Assembly: GCA_905480235.1 (NCBI GenBank)
Contig: CAJQPP010000089.1
Location: 1 to 37,183 of the forward strand
Direction: 5' to 3'
DNA from: an uncultured Pirellulaceae bacterium
GTDB taxonomy: Bacteria > Planctomycetota > Planctomycetia > Pirellulales > Pirellulaceae
Length of the DNA stretch: 37,183 nucleotides
Positions 19,701 to 28,600 of the stretch are shown one piece after another (within the stretch, counting starts at the first letter, position 1; each line of letters starts with the position of its first letter). The notes below the pieces were generated by a model. That model did not search any database. It was not told where the DNA came from and saw nothing but the letters and a program-made list of their open reading frames with translations. The translations under genes were made by a program, and so were the position numbers.

Positions 19701-21768
19701 ACATCTTTCCACCGGCCGGCAACTCACCAATCAAGCGACCGCGTTCGCTGATCAACCTCAATCCATCCTGCCAAGACATCATGCCAGCCGTGCAAGCTGC
19801 CGCGTACTGCCCCACGCTATGCCCCAACACCATGCTCGGTTCCAGCCCCCAAGCTTGCAGCAATTTCACCAAGCCCATTTGCACGGCAAAGATAGCTGGT
19901 TGAGTCCAATAGGTGTTGTGAATCCGCTCGTCACCGCTGAACAAAACGTCCAGTAAAGAGCCTTCGCGGTATGATTTTAGCCACACCTCGCAATCGTCGA
20001 GGGCCGCTCGGAACAGTGGCTGATGCTCGTACAGGTTCCGCGCCATTTCGGGGTACTGCGAGCCTTGCCCGGTGAACTGCCATGCGATTTTAGGTTTTTG
20101 ACGATTTCCCTGCGCATTGGCATTAGCGGCGACTTCCCCCCGCGCGGCGGATTTCAATTGTTCAATTGCATCTTCCCGCGTACGAGCTACCACCGCCAAT
20201 CGATGGGGAAAGTGACTGCGTCCCAGCATGGTCGTGTGGCTGACGTCGGCGAGGGCCAAATCCGGATTGGTCAGCGCGTTGGCGTACTCTCCGGCCAGAC
20301 AGCAAAGCGACTCTTCCTGCTTGCCGCTTACCAACACCAATTGAGGTCGAATATTTTCGTGTGTGATGGACTTGGGTACTTCGCGTTGTGGCGGTTCCTC
20401 AATAATGACATGCGCGTTGGTTCCGCTCATGCCAAACGCACTCACTCCGGCGATCTTTCGCTCCAAGTCCGGCCATTCCGTCATCTCGGTCAAGACTTTG
20501 ACAGGTGTACGTTCCCAGGCAATGTGTGGATTGGGATTCTCAAAGCCCATTTGTCCGGCGATGCGATTATGCTGCATGGACAGCAAAACCTTGATGATGC
20601 CGGCCATCCCGGCCGCTGCTTCCAGGTGGCCAATATTGGTTTTGACCGAACCCACCAAGAGTGGATTGTCGGGGCTGCGATTTTCGCCCAATGCAGCCGC
20701 GGCTGCCTGCATCTCGATGGGGTCTCCCAATTCGGTCCCTGTACCGTGGGCTTCGAGATACGAAATCTCAAGCGAGGTCAGCCCGGCTTCCTGCAAAGCT
20801 TGACGAATCACCTTTTCTTGAGCTTGCGGATTTGGAGCCGTTAATCCGCTACTGAAACCATTGTGACCTACAGCAGAACCGCGAATCACTCCTAACACCT
20901 GATCGCCATCAGCCAGCGCGTCGGAAAGCCGACGCACGGTGATCACACCGCAGCCTTCACCCCGCAAATAACCGTCGGCGGCGGCGTCGAACGCTCGCGA
21001 ATGTCCCTGCGGCGAAAGCGCTTTCAGTTTGCATGTCAAAATATTGGTCGTCGGTGAACAGATGGCATTCACGGCACCCACCAATGCACGATCGCAGTCG
21101 CCTCGTTGCAAGCTCTGGATGGCCAGATGCAGAGCCACTAACGATGAGGAGCAAGCCGTATCGACAGCCACGCTGGGTCCCTGCAACCCAAGATAATAAG
21201 CCAACCGACCGCACAAAAAACTGCCGGCAGCACCGGTAGCGATGTACGGATTCAGATTCAAAAACGAATCACTGGCTTCGTTTTGATAGTCGTTATGCAT
21301 CCAGCCTACGAAAATACCGGTATGGTCGCCGATTGCCTCAGGCGTCCAACCCGCTCGTTCCAGTGCTTCCCAACCCACCTCCAGCAACAAACGCTGTTGG
21401 GGATCGACCCAAGTTGCTTCGCGCGGTGAGATGCCAAAAAATTCCGGATCCATCATATCGAGCTGATCCAAGAAGACACCGCGCCGCGCGTACATCTTGC
21501 CCGGTACCTCAGGATCCTCGTCGTAAAAAGCCTCCAAGTCCCAGCGATCTTCCGGTATGTCACCCACCTCATCGACTTGGTTAACCAAAGATTCCCAAAA
21601 CAACTCGGGCGAGGTCGCACTTCGAGGAAATCGGCAAGCCATGGAAACGATCGCAATGGGTTCACCGGCGTTCGACGCCTGGCGAGCCTCCTCAAGTTGC
21701 TGCTTGAGTTCGCGGATTTTCAACAGGGCTTGTTGATTTGGTGAAAACTTGTTGGCGTCTGAAGGCAT
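13792..21768 (-). CDS. Type I polyketide synthase: KS-AT-DH-KR-ACP followed by inactive-looking KS-AT
   Basis: A 2,658-residue cytoplasmic megasynthase. Residues 10-33 form a short docking-like helix. KS1 spans about 36-460 (C206 in DTACSSS, both His motifs). AT1 spans about 555-870, with S651 in GHSVG and HAFH, the malonyl-CoA signature. DH spans about 925-1190 (H951 in HxxxGxxxxP, D1106). A structural KR half comes next, then catalytic KR about 1440-1640 (GGLGMLG from G1444, Y1585, LDD motif). The ACP has S1742 in GLDSL. KS2 spans about 1788-2215, with S1982 where the Cys should be (DTASSSS), though both His motifs remain. AT2 has G2456 in GLGIG instead of GHSxG and is about 72 residues shorter, lacking the HAFH region. 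There is no ER, methyltransferase, thioesterase or terminal reductase. One active module with DH and KR but no ER would give an unsaturated chain, by one extension or iteratively. Confidence 0.95.
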   Translation of the reverse strand: MPSDANKFSPNQQALLKIRELKQQLEEARQASNAGEPIAIVSMACRFPRSATSPELFWESLVNQVDEVGDIPEDRWDLEAFYDEDPEVPGKMYARRGVFLDQLDMMDPEFFGISPREATWVDPQQRLLLEVGWEALERAGWTPEAIGDHTGIFVGWMHNDYQNEASDSFLNLNPYIATGAAGSFLCGRLAYYLGLQGPSVAVDTACSSSLVALHLAIQSLQRGDCDRALVGAVNAICSPTTNILTCKLKALSPQGHSRAFDAAADGYLRGEGCGVITVRRLSDALADGDQVLGVIRGSAVGHNGFSSGLTAPNPQAQEKVIRQALQEAGLTSLEISYLEAHGTGTELGDPIEMQAAAAALGENRSPDNPLLVGSVKTNIGHLEAAAGMAGIIKVLLSMQHNRIAGQMGFENPNPHIAWERTPVKVLTEMTEWPDLERKIAGVSAFGMSGTNAHVIIEEPPQREVPKSITHENIRPQLVLVSGKQEESLCCLAGEYANALTNPDLALADVSHTTMLGRSHFPHRLAVVARTREDAIEQLKSAARGEVAANANAQGNRQKPKIAWQFTGQGSQYPEMARNLYEHQPLFRAALDDCEVWLKSYREGSLLDVLFSGDERIHNTYWTQPAIFAVQMGLVKLLQAWGLEPSMVLGHSVGQYAAACTAGMMSWQDGLRLISERGRLIGELPAGGKMLAVFAPLDRLQPILDSYPELSLAAINGTHIVVSGAESAIAELQEKMPDGLRSKMLTTSHAFHSQLMEPALQPFQQIVDEVTFSKARLPLVCNVSGQVLAAETELDGHYWARHIREPVQFADSIRCVAENNCDMILELGPQGILTRMAAAVWEGPAASLVSCLQQKVDDEDSILTAVGRLYERGCLPDLEAMQADAASQRVLIPTYPFQRRRFWGPDKPRAYHAEYHTAHPLLGSKIALAGADRETRYEGFVDIDSPAWLPDHEVMGNVVMPGAAFLEMSLAAAGEQLVSEVTFHQPLQLASRTALQTVVKKGEENQQTLETYSAAANTNQWVRNFTANLIPQDGMEAAALDLGALQEACAESVSPEHFYNYLQDLGLNYGPSFRTIDSLQISSGEVLSHLCTEADVRGYMVPPPLLDGALHSLAVGLLKENNEALFLPVGVKKMRCYRAIENEIWCYAKWTQNEGANRTADVFLFDKEGRVAVHLEELRVQQVSLAALRQMSGGGNARLATQLNWKPFRLSGSRVQNTSWLIVRSESAALGFANEMAQKLSERSNSVIEISLQHDCEFAVDPEASNRYQMDARDSENWSRLFERLSQEHPDFKLQGVAWLLDGDENTAAEKTQANCQGLLHLVQALVTAGHHQIECGFQLITVDGVATEETEPVNPHVSQYWGLGRVLGAEQPEFRCRLIDVCAAELEQSDTLAAMVDVLLTETRDNQLAIRSGQLLVPRLERVSLKAGPGSFSANPTGSYLITGGLGMLGRQVASWLVDRGAKQVVLVSRRSPDTATQEFLDSLSQTGCDVVVHSADASQRADVESMMQKFDSDWQPLAGVIHAAGVLDDGLLESQTWERFEKVLAPKISAAQWLHELTAHMDLDLFVLYSSAASVLGSPGQSNYATGNAFLDGLAWHRRQQGLPALSINWGPWALGMADDEKLIKRMALQGITPLAVEDAHDVMEKLLLAGAVQATVMDVEWRRLRMGPAGETPAMLENLVGARRRGKAPDSALVNKLKQLPENARRPLLVKTFQETLQNVLSMSEPLDTSRPLIEMGLDSLMAVEFGTELQQMLGDEFPVGPAMLFDHPTVDAIADHVLELITQDGSTAAAESDSSVEHVDASQATMKRDDVAIIGMSCRFPGAQNIDEFWDNLLQGVDSVTEIPNERWDIDRFYSKERVPGKMYTREGGFLDDIADFDAAFFNISEQEACWIDPQHRMLLENSYRAMEHAGIPLAPLPDNNVGVYMGIMGQDYAFLPTLDDQDVIDGFQGAGLSHSAGVGRISFLFGFEGPSISVDTASSSSLVAVLQAARSLQDGNCNLALAGGVNAILAPVNSLLMSKAGLLSPDGRCRSFSADANGFGRGEGCGVVVLKRLSDAERDGDRVLAVIRGGAIVHNGFSGGITAPSGKAQGRVIEQALRDARVAPSQVQYLEAHGTGTEFGDPMELGAAASVYGKGRKPDQPLLIGSAKANISHLEAAGGISGLIKTVLALQHDVIPPQIHCQDPSPHIPWKRLPVKIVQEKTAWPEASQKLAAVTALGLVGTNAHVILGSATIPESPDDSEAETVSTESRSKHLLVLSARSESALREMATDYLALLTAHPEMDLASLCYTAGIGRRHYEWRLAIMFEDRESAIEQLTNFQSKKASQRNGKSASNGSATTPRSATPQDIPSGFAKGLPRVGWLLNDDSMGALEAASQLYQEEPFVRRLFDSLDERLSQHLRDTHQTEFFLRDLFGADEVPAVPNDLCLFLLQVAMVELWKSWGLQPDAVLGLGIGQLTASCVAGGLCPKDAIILAYETSRLKAQEDADLDAFEALADQFNYYPPNLPLVCSLSGQAVPIHRSLGGSYWRERIDAESQVAQALDTFSQLECDLIVQIGPQMPAESVVSEGLKSFTATILHGLRTDESAGSSIMNMVQRLYVEGMNPDFRELYRYDEPTRVALPGYPFQKKRYWITEIARFLDKTGSKKLPAGATSQ

Positions 21769-21801
21769 AGGTCAATGCATTATTTCGGGAACGAACTGCG
21801 T

Positions 21802-23784
21802 TTAATTGTCGACTTCTTTAAGAAGTTCTTGCAGAACCTCTTCTTCTGTCATTTCTTCGATTTCAGCTCGCAAATTACGGCTGTCATCTTTCGGTTCCAA
21901 AACCTTCGCGGCGACCGAAGGCTTCGTCGGTTGGGGTGGAAATATCTGAGCCAGAAGGAACCCAGCCAACTCACTGATCGTGGGGTAATCAAACACCAGC
22001 GTTGGCGATAATCGATCACCGAGGCCCGTCTCCACCCCTACTTGCCCACTCAATTCCACGATCATCAGAGAATCAAGGCCAGCCTCGAGAAAGCGAGCCG
22101 CTGGTTCCGGTAACGATTCCAATTGGCCGATATCCTGCACCGCGTGCTGGACAAATTCCGTCGCCACTCGCAAGCGTTCCGATTCAAAGGTGTTTTGCAG
22201 TAGCGACCTCAATTGCGGTTCGCGATTTTTTTCGACCGCGGGCTGAGCGGCTTGCGGTGCGACCATTGGCACCGATCCTTGTAACGCCAACTCACGCAAC
22301 TTCGTCTTTAAAATCTTGCCCGAAGGGTTTCGTGGCAACTCATCAATTTGAAAAAATTGTCGGGGAATTTTAAAGTTGCTCAAATTCTCTTTGGCAAATC
22401 CCGCGATATCATCCAGCCACTCCGACTCCGCGCTGGCTTGTTCGTTTTCGGGAACAATAAAAGCCACGACCTGTTCACCGAAAACGGCGTCCGGAATACC
22501 CACAATCGCAATCTGGGAAATCCCCGGGTGGTCTAGGAAAACCCGCTCGACTTCCGCCGGAAATACCTTGACACCACCGATCGAGATCATGTCCTTGACT
22601 CGATCGACGATATAGAAAAATCCATCTTCATCCATGCGGCCAATATCGCCACTGTGGAACCAACCCTTCCGAATGGCCTGGGCTGTCTCCTCAGGTCTGT
22701 TCCAGTATCCCAGCATGACATTGGGACCGCGAATAACAATTTCGCCGAGATCTCCGAGTGCCGATTCTTGCCCCGTTTCAGAATCGACAATTTTCATTTC
22801 TACACCGTCGATGGGTGTACCGATCGAGCCTGGCACAAAACGCACGCGGTGGTTGTAGCTGGCAAACGGAGACGTTTCTGTTAACCCATAGCCCTCGTAT
22901 ATCGGCATCGCGAATTTTTGTTGCCAAGCACGACTGACCTGAATCGGCAACGTGGCGGCCGCCGAAAAGCAATAGTTGACGGACGCCAATTCGCCAGGTT
23001 CGCAACTGTCGTGCAACAGTTGGAACATCATGGGGACGCCGTACAATTGCGTTACCTGATGCTGTTGAATTAATCGGCGAGTTTCGTTCAGGTCGAATCG
23101 CTCTTGCAACACGAGTGTCGCACCGACATTCAAGGCACTGTTCAACAACGCGTTCTGCCCGAAACAGTGGAACAGTGGAACCGCCAACAACATGCGATCA
23201 TTGGCTTGCATCCCGCACAGATGATTGAAGGCACACACGTTGGTCCGCACATTGCGATGGGATAACGTCGCGCCCTTTGCAAACCCTGTCGTTCCCGAGG
23301 TGTATAAAATTAAGGCGGCGGCATCGGGATCGGCATCCACCCAAGTTGATTTTTTCTGTTCATCAACGGCCAACGGTTGCCCATCCACATCCGCCCCGTC
23401 GCTACCGGTTGCCACGCGGATGGTGACATCTTCACTCAACTCTTGGCCAATATCATTGAGGTTATCCTCCAATGTAATCAGCGCCGTGGCCCCGCAATCA
23501 GAAACGACGTAACCGACTTCGCGAGGCGTTAAACGGGTGCTGACAGATACGGCAACAGCACCCAGTCGTAAAATGGCGTAGTACCAAACCACGAATGCAG
23601 GAGTGTTTGGCAACATCAAAGCCACTCTTTGCCCTGGCAGCAGCCCGGCTTGCTGTAAATGATCTGCGGCGGCTTGCGACAAGCGATCAATCTGCGCGTA
23701 GGAAATCGACCGGTCATGAAAAACCAAAGCGGTATGATCGGGGCGCCAACCAGCTGTGCGTGTCAAACCTTCGCAAACATTCAT
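21802..23784 (-). CDS. Acyl/aryl-adenylating ligase with C-terminal carrier-protein domain
   Basis: A 660-residue protein. The ATG at 23784 shares a base with the stop of the ammonia-lyase gene (TGATG). Residues 1 to about 510 form an ANL-family adenylating enzyme with the P-loop YTSGTTGFAKG, the GYGLTETSP motif, the hinge DRVKDMI and the C-terminal catalytic Lys in PSGKILK. Residues about 545-640 are a carrier domain with S572 in the phosphopantetheine motif GLDSL. Fusion to its own carrier suggests that it activates a carboxylic acid as acyl-AMP and loads it onto S572 to prime the PKS, whose gene begins 33 bases downstream. Given the ammonia-lyase upstream, cinnamate is the natural candidate substrate; a fatty acid cannot be excluded. 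Confidence 0.9.
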   Translation of the reverse strand: MNVCEGLTRTAGWRPDHTALVFHDRSISYAQIDRLSQAAADHLQQAGLLPGQRVALMLPNTPAFVVWYYAILRLGAVAVSVSTRLTPREVGYVVSDCGATALITLEDNLNDIGQELSEDVTIRVATGSDGADVDGQPLAVDEQKKSTWVDADPDAAALILYTSGTTGFAKGATLSHRNVRTNVCAFNHLCGMQANDRMLLAVPLFHCFGQNALLNSALNVGATLVLQERFDLNETRRLIQQHQVTQLYGVPMMFQLLHDSCEPGELASVNYCFSAAATLPIQVSRAWQQKFAMPIYEGYGLTETSPFASYNHRVRFVPGSIGTPIDGVEMKIVDSETGQESALGDLGEIVIRGPNVMLGYWNRPEETAQAIRKGWFHSGDIGRMDEDGFFYIVDRVKDMISIGGVKVFPAEVERVFLDHPGISQIAIVGIPDAVFGEQVVAFIVPENEQASAESEWLDDIAGFAKENLSNFKIPRQFFQIDELPRNPSGKILKTKLRELALQGSVPMVAPQAAQPAVEKNREPQLRSLLQNTFESERLRVATEFVQHAVQDIGQLESLPEPAARFLEAGLDSLMIVELSGQVGVETGLGDRLSPTLVFDYPTISELAGFLLAQIFPPQPTKPSVAAKVLEPKDDSRNLRAEIEEMTEEEVLQELLKEVDN

Positions 23785-25493
23785 CAGGCAATTCCAAAAC
23801 TATCGTCAAAGGAATTCAAAATGGGGCGAACCGCCTGCCAGACGGGCCCATGCTCTTTGATATCGTTAGCCAACGACTCAATATCCTGTTCGATCCACCG
23901 GTCAGCATCATCAAACAACAAGGGTTGCTGGGGATTGGGCTTATGTTTCAACGTGTGACAAACGGCCTCGTAAAGCGGACGGGTCATGTCGCCCAATAGA
24001 CTACTGCCGTCGTAATGCCCCTGCAGAGCGTGGCTCCTCAAGTCGAGCGCTTGCACCGCAAATATCAGTGACACGGCACTGTACTGCTGGAACAACTGAA
24101 CCGATTTCCATGCCAGGTTGGCGGCTCCCCAACTGAGACCATTGATGTTTTGGTTAAATTGCTCGGCGTGGGTCGGAAAATGCTGTACGAGGGGATTCGC
24201 ATACCAAGTTAGTAATGGCATGATCGAATTGCCACAGATCTGCAGACCTTTCAAACCCATATTACAGGAACGCTCATCGTTACCTCGTAAAGAGGCGCTG
24301 AGTCCTCCGTTGAAGGGAGGTGCGACCAACATGGCAATTTGCACATCAAGATGTTTTGCCAACAACCCGATATGCCGGCGCAAATCATCCATCGCCAGAG
24401 CAACATATTGCCCGAGAAAATTACCGCTCTGATAAAAGGTGCCGTTTTCGCAATCAATCAGGGGATTGTCGGAAACCGCATTCATTTCCGTCTCCACCAC
24501 CTTTTGAACTTGCGCGATTCCTTCGGCAATCGGTCCCATGTATTGGGGGAAGCACCGCAAAGAATACCGATCCTGAACCTGCGCATCAGGGGCCCGCGCC
24601 GAATTCGTAAACCCGGCTAACAAATCACGCATCACCTTGGCAGACCAGACCTGACCAGGATGAGGCTTGCATTCTTGAACGAATGCCTCGAAAGGTTGTT
24701 CGTTAACCAATAGCGAGCGCATCAACATAGCTTGCGTCGCCGTCGTCAGCGCCATCAGTTGACGGGCTTCGTTGGTGGCATTGGCGGCGATGGCTGCCGA
24801 GAACGAAGTTCCGTTGACCAACGCCAACCCTTCCTTGGGCAACAATTGCAGGGGAGCGAGATTCAAGTCGGCCAGCACTTGCGGCCCGCTTTTTAGACGT
24901 TCCCCATGTTGCACTTTGACGCATGCCGATTGACCACAAATAGCCCGGGCAATGGTGGCCAATGGAATCAAATCTCCGCTGGCCCCAATCGATCCCAAAT
25001 CGCGGACTACCGGAATGGCATCCACCTCAAGAAACCGGATCAAACGTTGGATCAACTCCAACCTGACCCCGGAGCAACCCCGAAGCAAGACATTGGCCCG
25101 CAATAACATCGCTCCGCGAACATGTCTGGCATCAATGGGATCGCCGGCCCCTGCCGCTAAAAAGGAGAGCAGGTTATTTTGCAGCTCGCCAGCCAACGAT
25201 GCCGGCACCGCGTTATCAGCCATGCCTCCAAAACCGGTCGTCACCCCGTAAACTGGCTGGCCCTCCTCAACCGCTTTGGCAACCAGCTCTACCGATTTTT
25301 TGAGTTGTTCCGCCAATTGCGGATCAGCAGAGATTTTGACCGGTCTTTGGCGGCGCACAGCGGCACCCAGATCGGCCAACGTGAGGACTTGTCCCTGGAG
25401 GATTAGCGAATCGGATTTCACTTCCGGCGTAAAGGCGTCAGTCAGCATGTTCTCGACAGAAGTTCCCCGGGTCAAAGGTGTTCCTAGACCCAC
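23784..25493 (-). CDS. MIO-type aromatic amino acid ammonia-lyase, Phe-type selectivity residues
   Basis: A 569-residue protein of the HAL/PAL/TAL superfamily. A171-S-G173 in GSIGASGDLIPLA forms the MIO electrophile and Y82 in YGVTTGFGG is the catalytic Tyr. The inner selectivity pair reads F111-L112 (LLSFLAAG). In known enzymes Phe-Leu marks PAL, His-Leu marks TAL and Ser-His marks HAL, so phenylalanine to trans-cinnamate is the best guess. A related aminomutase making beta-phenylalanine is possible. The GTG at 25493 follows an AGGGA element; an ATG at 25448 is an alternative start. Its stop is fused to the start of the adenylating ligase gene, so it is translationally linked to the enzyme expected to use its product. 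Confidence 0.88.
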   Translation of the reverse strand: MGLGTPLTRGTSVENMLTDAFTPEVKSDSLILQGQVLTLADLGAAVRRQRPVKISADPQLAEQLKKSVELVAKAVEEGQPVYGVTTGFGGMADNAVPASLAGELQNNLLSFLAAGAGDPIDARHVRGAMLLRANVLLRGCSGVRLELIQRLIRFLEVDAIPVVRDLGSIGASGDLIPLATIARAICGQSACVKVQHGERLKSGPQVLADLNLAPLQLLPKEGLALVNGTSFSAAIAANATNEARQLMALTTATQAMLMRSLLVNEQPFEAFVQECKPHPGQVWSAKVMRDLLAGFTNSARAPDAQVQDRYSLRCFPQYMGPIAEGIAQVQKVVETEMNAVSDNPLIDCENGTFYQSGNFLGQYVALAMDDLRRHIGLLAKHLDVQIAMLVAPPFNGGLSASLRGNDERSCNMGLKGLQICGNSIMPLLTWYANPLVQHFPTHAEQFNQNINGLSWGAANLAWKSVQLFQQYSAVSLIFAVQALDLRSHALQGHYDGSSLLGDMTRPLYEAVCHTLKHKPNPQQPLLFDDADRWIEQDIESLANDIKEHGPVWQAVRPILNSFDDSFGIA

Positions 25494-25558
25494 AACTATC
25501 CCTGTAATTCTCTCTCATTTCAACCGAAGAAAACCGATTGAAGCCATTTGCGTATGAT

Positions 25559-25583
25559 AAAAAACGTTCGGCGCCTCTGAACG
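25559..25583 (-). terminator. Rho-independent-like terminator after the RND permease gene
   Basis: On the minus strand CGTTC (25583-25579), a 9-base loop AGAGGCGCC and GAACG (25569-25565) are followed directly by six T. The stem is short (5 bp) but is placed 30 bases after the permease stop and before the ammonia-lyase gene. It would separate the export genes from the biosynthetic genes or work as a leaky terminator. The ammonia-lyase promoter would then have to lie between about 25494 and 25560; no clear hexamers were recognised there. Confidence 0.5.
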
Positions 25584-25612
25584 ATTTCGCCCGTGTGTGA
25601 CACTCGTCCGTT

Positions 25613-28600
25613 TTAGGCGGTGATTTTCTTGGCATAGAGGACCCGTTTTAGCGAGGGCACAAAGTACAAAGCTAACAGCGTCGCACCTCCGACACCCCCA
25701 GCAATGGTGATGGCCAGGGGCGGCCAAAACTCACCTCCCGCCATGACCAAGGGAGCAAAACCCGCAATCGTGGTAATCGTCGTGGCGATAATATGTCGAG
25801 TGCTGGCAAAAACAATCTCCGCCATCCCCTGAGGATCTTGCCACTTTTCCCGACTCTCGGCGCCGATGGCGGCCAATACCACAATCGAATCATTGATCGC
25901 CACGCCCACCAATCCCATGGTGCCCACAATCGCCATAAAGCCAAATGGGAAACCAAAGCAATACAGAGCGAGGGGTCCCAAGCCAATCGAGAGTCCACCG
26001 ACAGCTGCGATAATCAACGCCGAGCGGAAAGATCGAAAGACCGCCACCAATGTCAAAAGCATCAGCGTAAACAGGATCACGGCATTGGCGATTAAATTGT
26101 TGACGGCTTGCGAACGTTGCTCCGTCTCACCACCCAACTCCAAGCGATAGCCATCCGGCAAATCAAAATCCGCCGACGAGAATCGCTCACGAAAATCTCT
26201 CATGGCCACCGAAGGCAGCACGCCCGCGCGGATGTAGGCTTTGACCTCGTTGACTCGCTGGCCATCGATCCGAACGATCGTCGCCACATCGGAATCGAGT
26301 TCAAAGCGGCCCAAGCTTCCCAGCGTGGGCGGTTGAGGCGGTGTGACAGGTCCCGGCCCCATCGCGGGACTTGGCTTGGCCTGACCCTGCACAGGAATCA
26401 CCAATGAAGCCAACTGGTCAGCCTGGGATGCGTCATCAAAGTTGACGTTGACCCGCACCGGCAATTCCTCAACGCCATCGAAAATACTTCCCGCGGAAGC
26501 ACCTTGGACGGTTGTGTATAAAAACTGGGCGACCGTGGTTGCATTCAACCCAGCCCGTTGCACGACGTTCGAATCCAGATCCACCACCAGTTTGGGAATG
26601 CTGTCCTGCAAATCGGAGCGCGTGTGAATCACATCTGGAGTTTCGCTCAACAGAACTCTTAGCTGCGACCCCAACTGCTGCAAGGTTGCCAAATCGGAGC
26701 CGAAGATACGAATCTCAATAGGCGCATCAAAGGGCGGCCCCTGCTCAAGTTGACGAACGATGACTCGGCTATCGAATACTTTTTGATCGATCGCAGTTTG
26801 TAAATCACGAACCACTCGCTGAGGCGTTTGACCGTCGACCACGTCGACAAATGCTTGCGCATAAAAAGGCGTGCCACGACGCCTTGGCACGACGTTGTAA
26901 TAAAAAGTCGGAGCGCTGCCGCCTAAAAACCAATGCTGTTGGTCCAAACGGGGTTCCGCGGCCACCACCTGGCGAACCTGATCGACCGTTTGCTCGACTC
27001 CGGCCAGTGTATCCCGAGCTGGTCGCTCAATCTCAATTTGAATTTGTTGTCGGTCGGAAGGCGGAAAAAACTGCTGGTGCAGATGGCTTGCCGCAAAAAA
27101 GCCCATGACCGGCAAGATCAATCCCAACATCACACCCAATACCGGAAAACGAAAAACCAGTATCAACGATTGGCGATAAAGATATTCCAGCCAAGGTAAA
27201 CGTAAACCGTAACTGATGACGCCTCGGTTTTTAGGTTTAATGTCGGTCAATCCCACCAGGGCAGGGATCACCGTCATCGACAAAATAAAGGAGGCTGCGA
27301 TCGCCAAAATCACGCTTATCGCAATCGTGCCCACGAATTCGCCCGCTGGGCCGGGCAGGGTGGCGATTGGTAAAAACGCCAACGCCGTCGTCACGGTAGA
27401 ACCAAATAATGGCATCGCTAAATGACGGATCGCTTGGTGAATCGCCGCGGCAGGCGCATGCCCGGCATAAATACGCGAGCGCACCTCTTCCACCATGACG
27501 ATCGCGTTATCAATCAACAATCCCAAAGCCACAATCAATCCCGTAACGGACATTTGGTGAATGGGAATTTCTAACACTCGCATCCCAGCAAACACCATTA
27601 ACGCCGACAGTGGCAAAGCCATCGCTACCACGATCATGCTCCGCCACCCCATCAACAGCAGCAGCACCAACACCACGGCAGCGGTACTCATCGCAAGATT
27701 TTGCGACAACACACTCATCCGGCGTTCGATGTGGTGACGCTGTGAGAAGAGGGAATTAACGGCGATTTCGTTGGGGTAATCCGCCAAAAAATCCTCTATC
27801 ACGGCGTCCAGTTGCTGAGCCCATTGGTCGACCCGGATCGCATTATCGACCATCACTCCCAAGACTATGGCCGGACGGTTATTAATGATCGCCCGCTGAT
27901 TCGCTGGTTCCACCGTGCGCTTTTCAATCACGGCGAGTTCTGACAGCGGGGCGTTTTGAGGTTCCGGACCCCAAGAGATTTGGACTTCGTTGATACGATC
28001 CACCGCCAGATCAGCGGATTTCAGATCCAGCATCAAACGGGAACCCTGGGAATGTAAGCTACCGGTGGCTTGCTCGGAAAATCCAGCTTTGACTTGCTGA
28101 GCCAACGCTGCCGCTGAAAGCCCCGTGGAAAAAAGCGTGCGTGGCTCCACTTCGACCACAATCTCTTCACCCGGATCTCCAAATGCACGCACCCGTTCGG
28201 TACCCGGAATGGCCAAGATGCGGGACCGCAAGGTGCCGGCCAAACGGCGCATGATAATGGGCTGGCTCTCCAAGTTGTTCTGTTCATCTGGTTTCCACTC
28301 CAACGCCAGAATCGAGGCGAAGGCTTTTAAGGGAAACACTTCCAATTCGGAGTCCTGGCAACCGGGGGGAAAGGAGGACGCGGCATCCAATATTTGCTCG
28401 TGGACCTGTGACCAGACAGGATCGACATCCGTCACCGCATCAGCCAACTCGATCACGATATTGGAAATGTTAGCGCTGGAATTGGAACGGATCTGCTTGA
28501 TCTCGGCGACACCCGCCAGGGATTCTTCCAGCGGCTGGGTGATGATCGACTCGATTTGACTCGCGTTGGCGCCGGGATAGACCGTGCTTACCACGGCGAC

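Noticed and set aside
20023..20844. Long plus-strand frame of 273 codons inside the PKS gene
   Set aside because: Antisense shadow of the KS1/AT1 coding region, whose motifs are intact on the minus strand.
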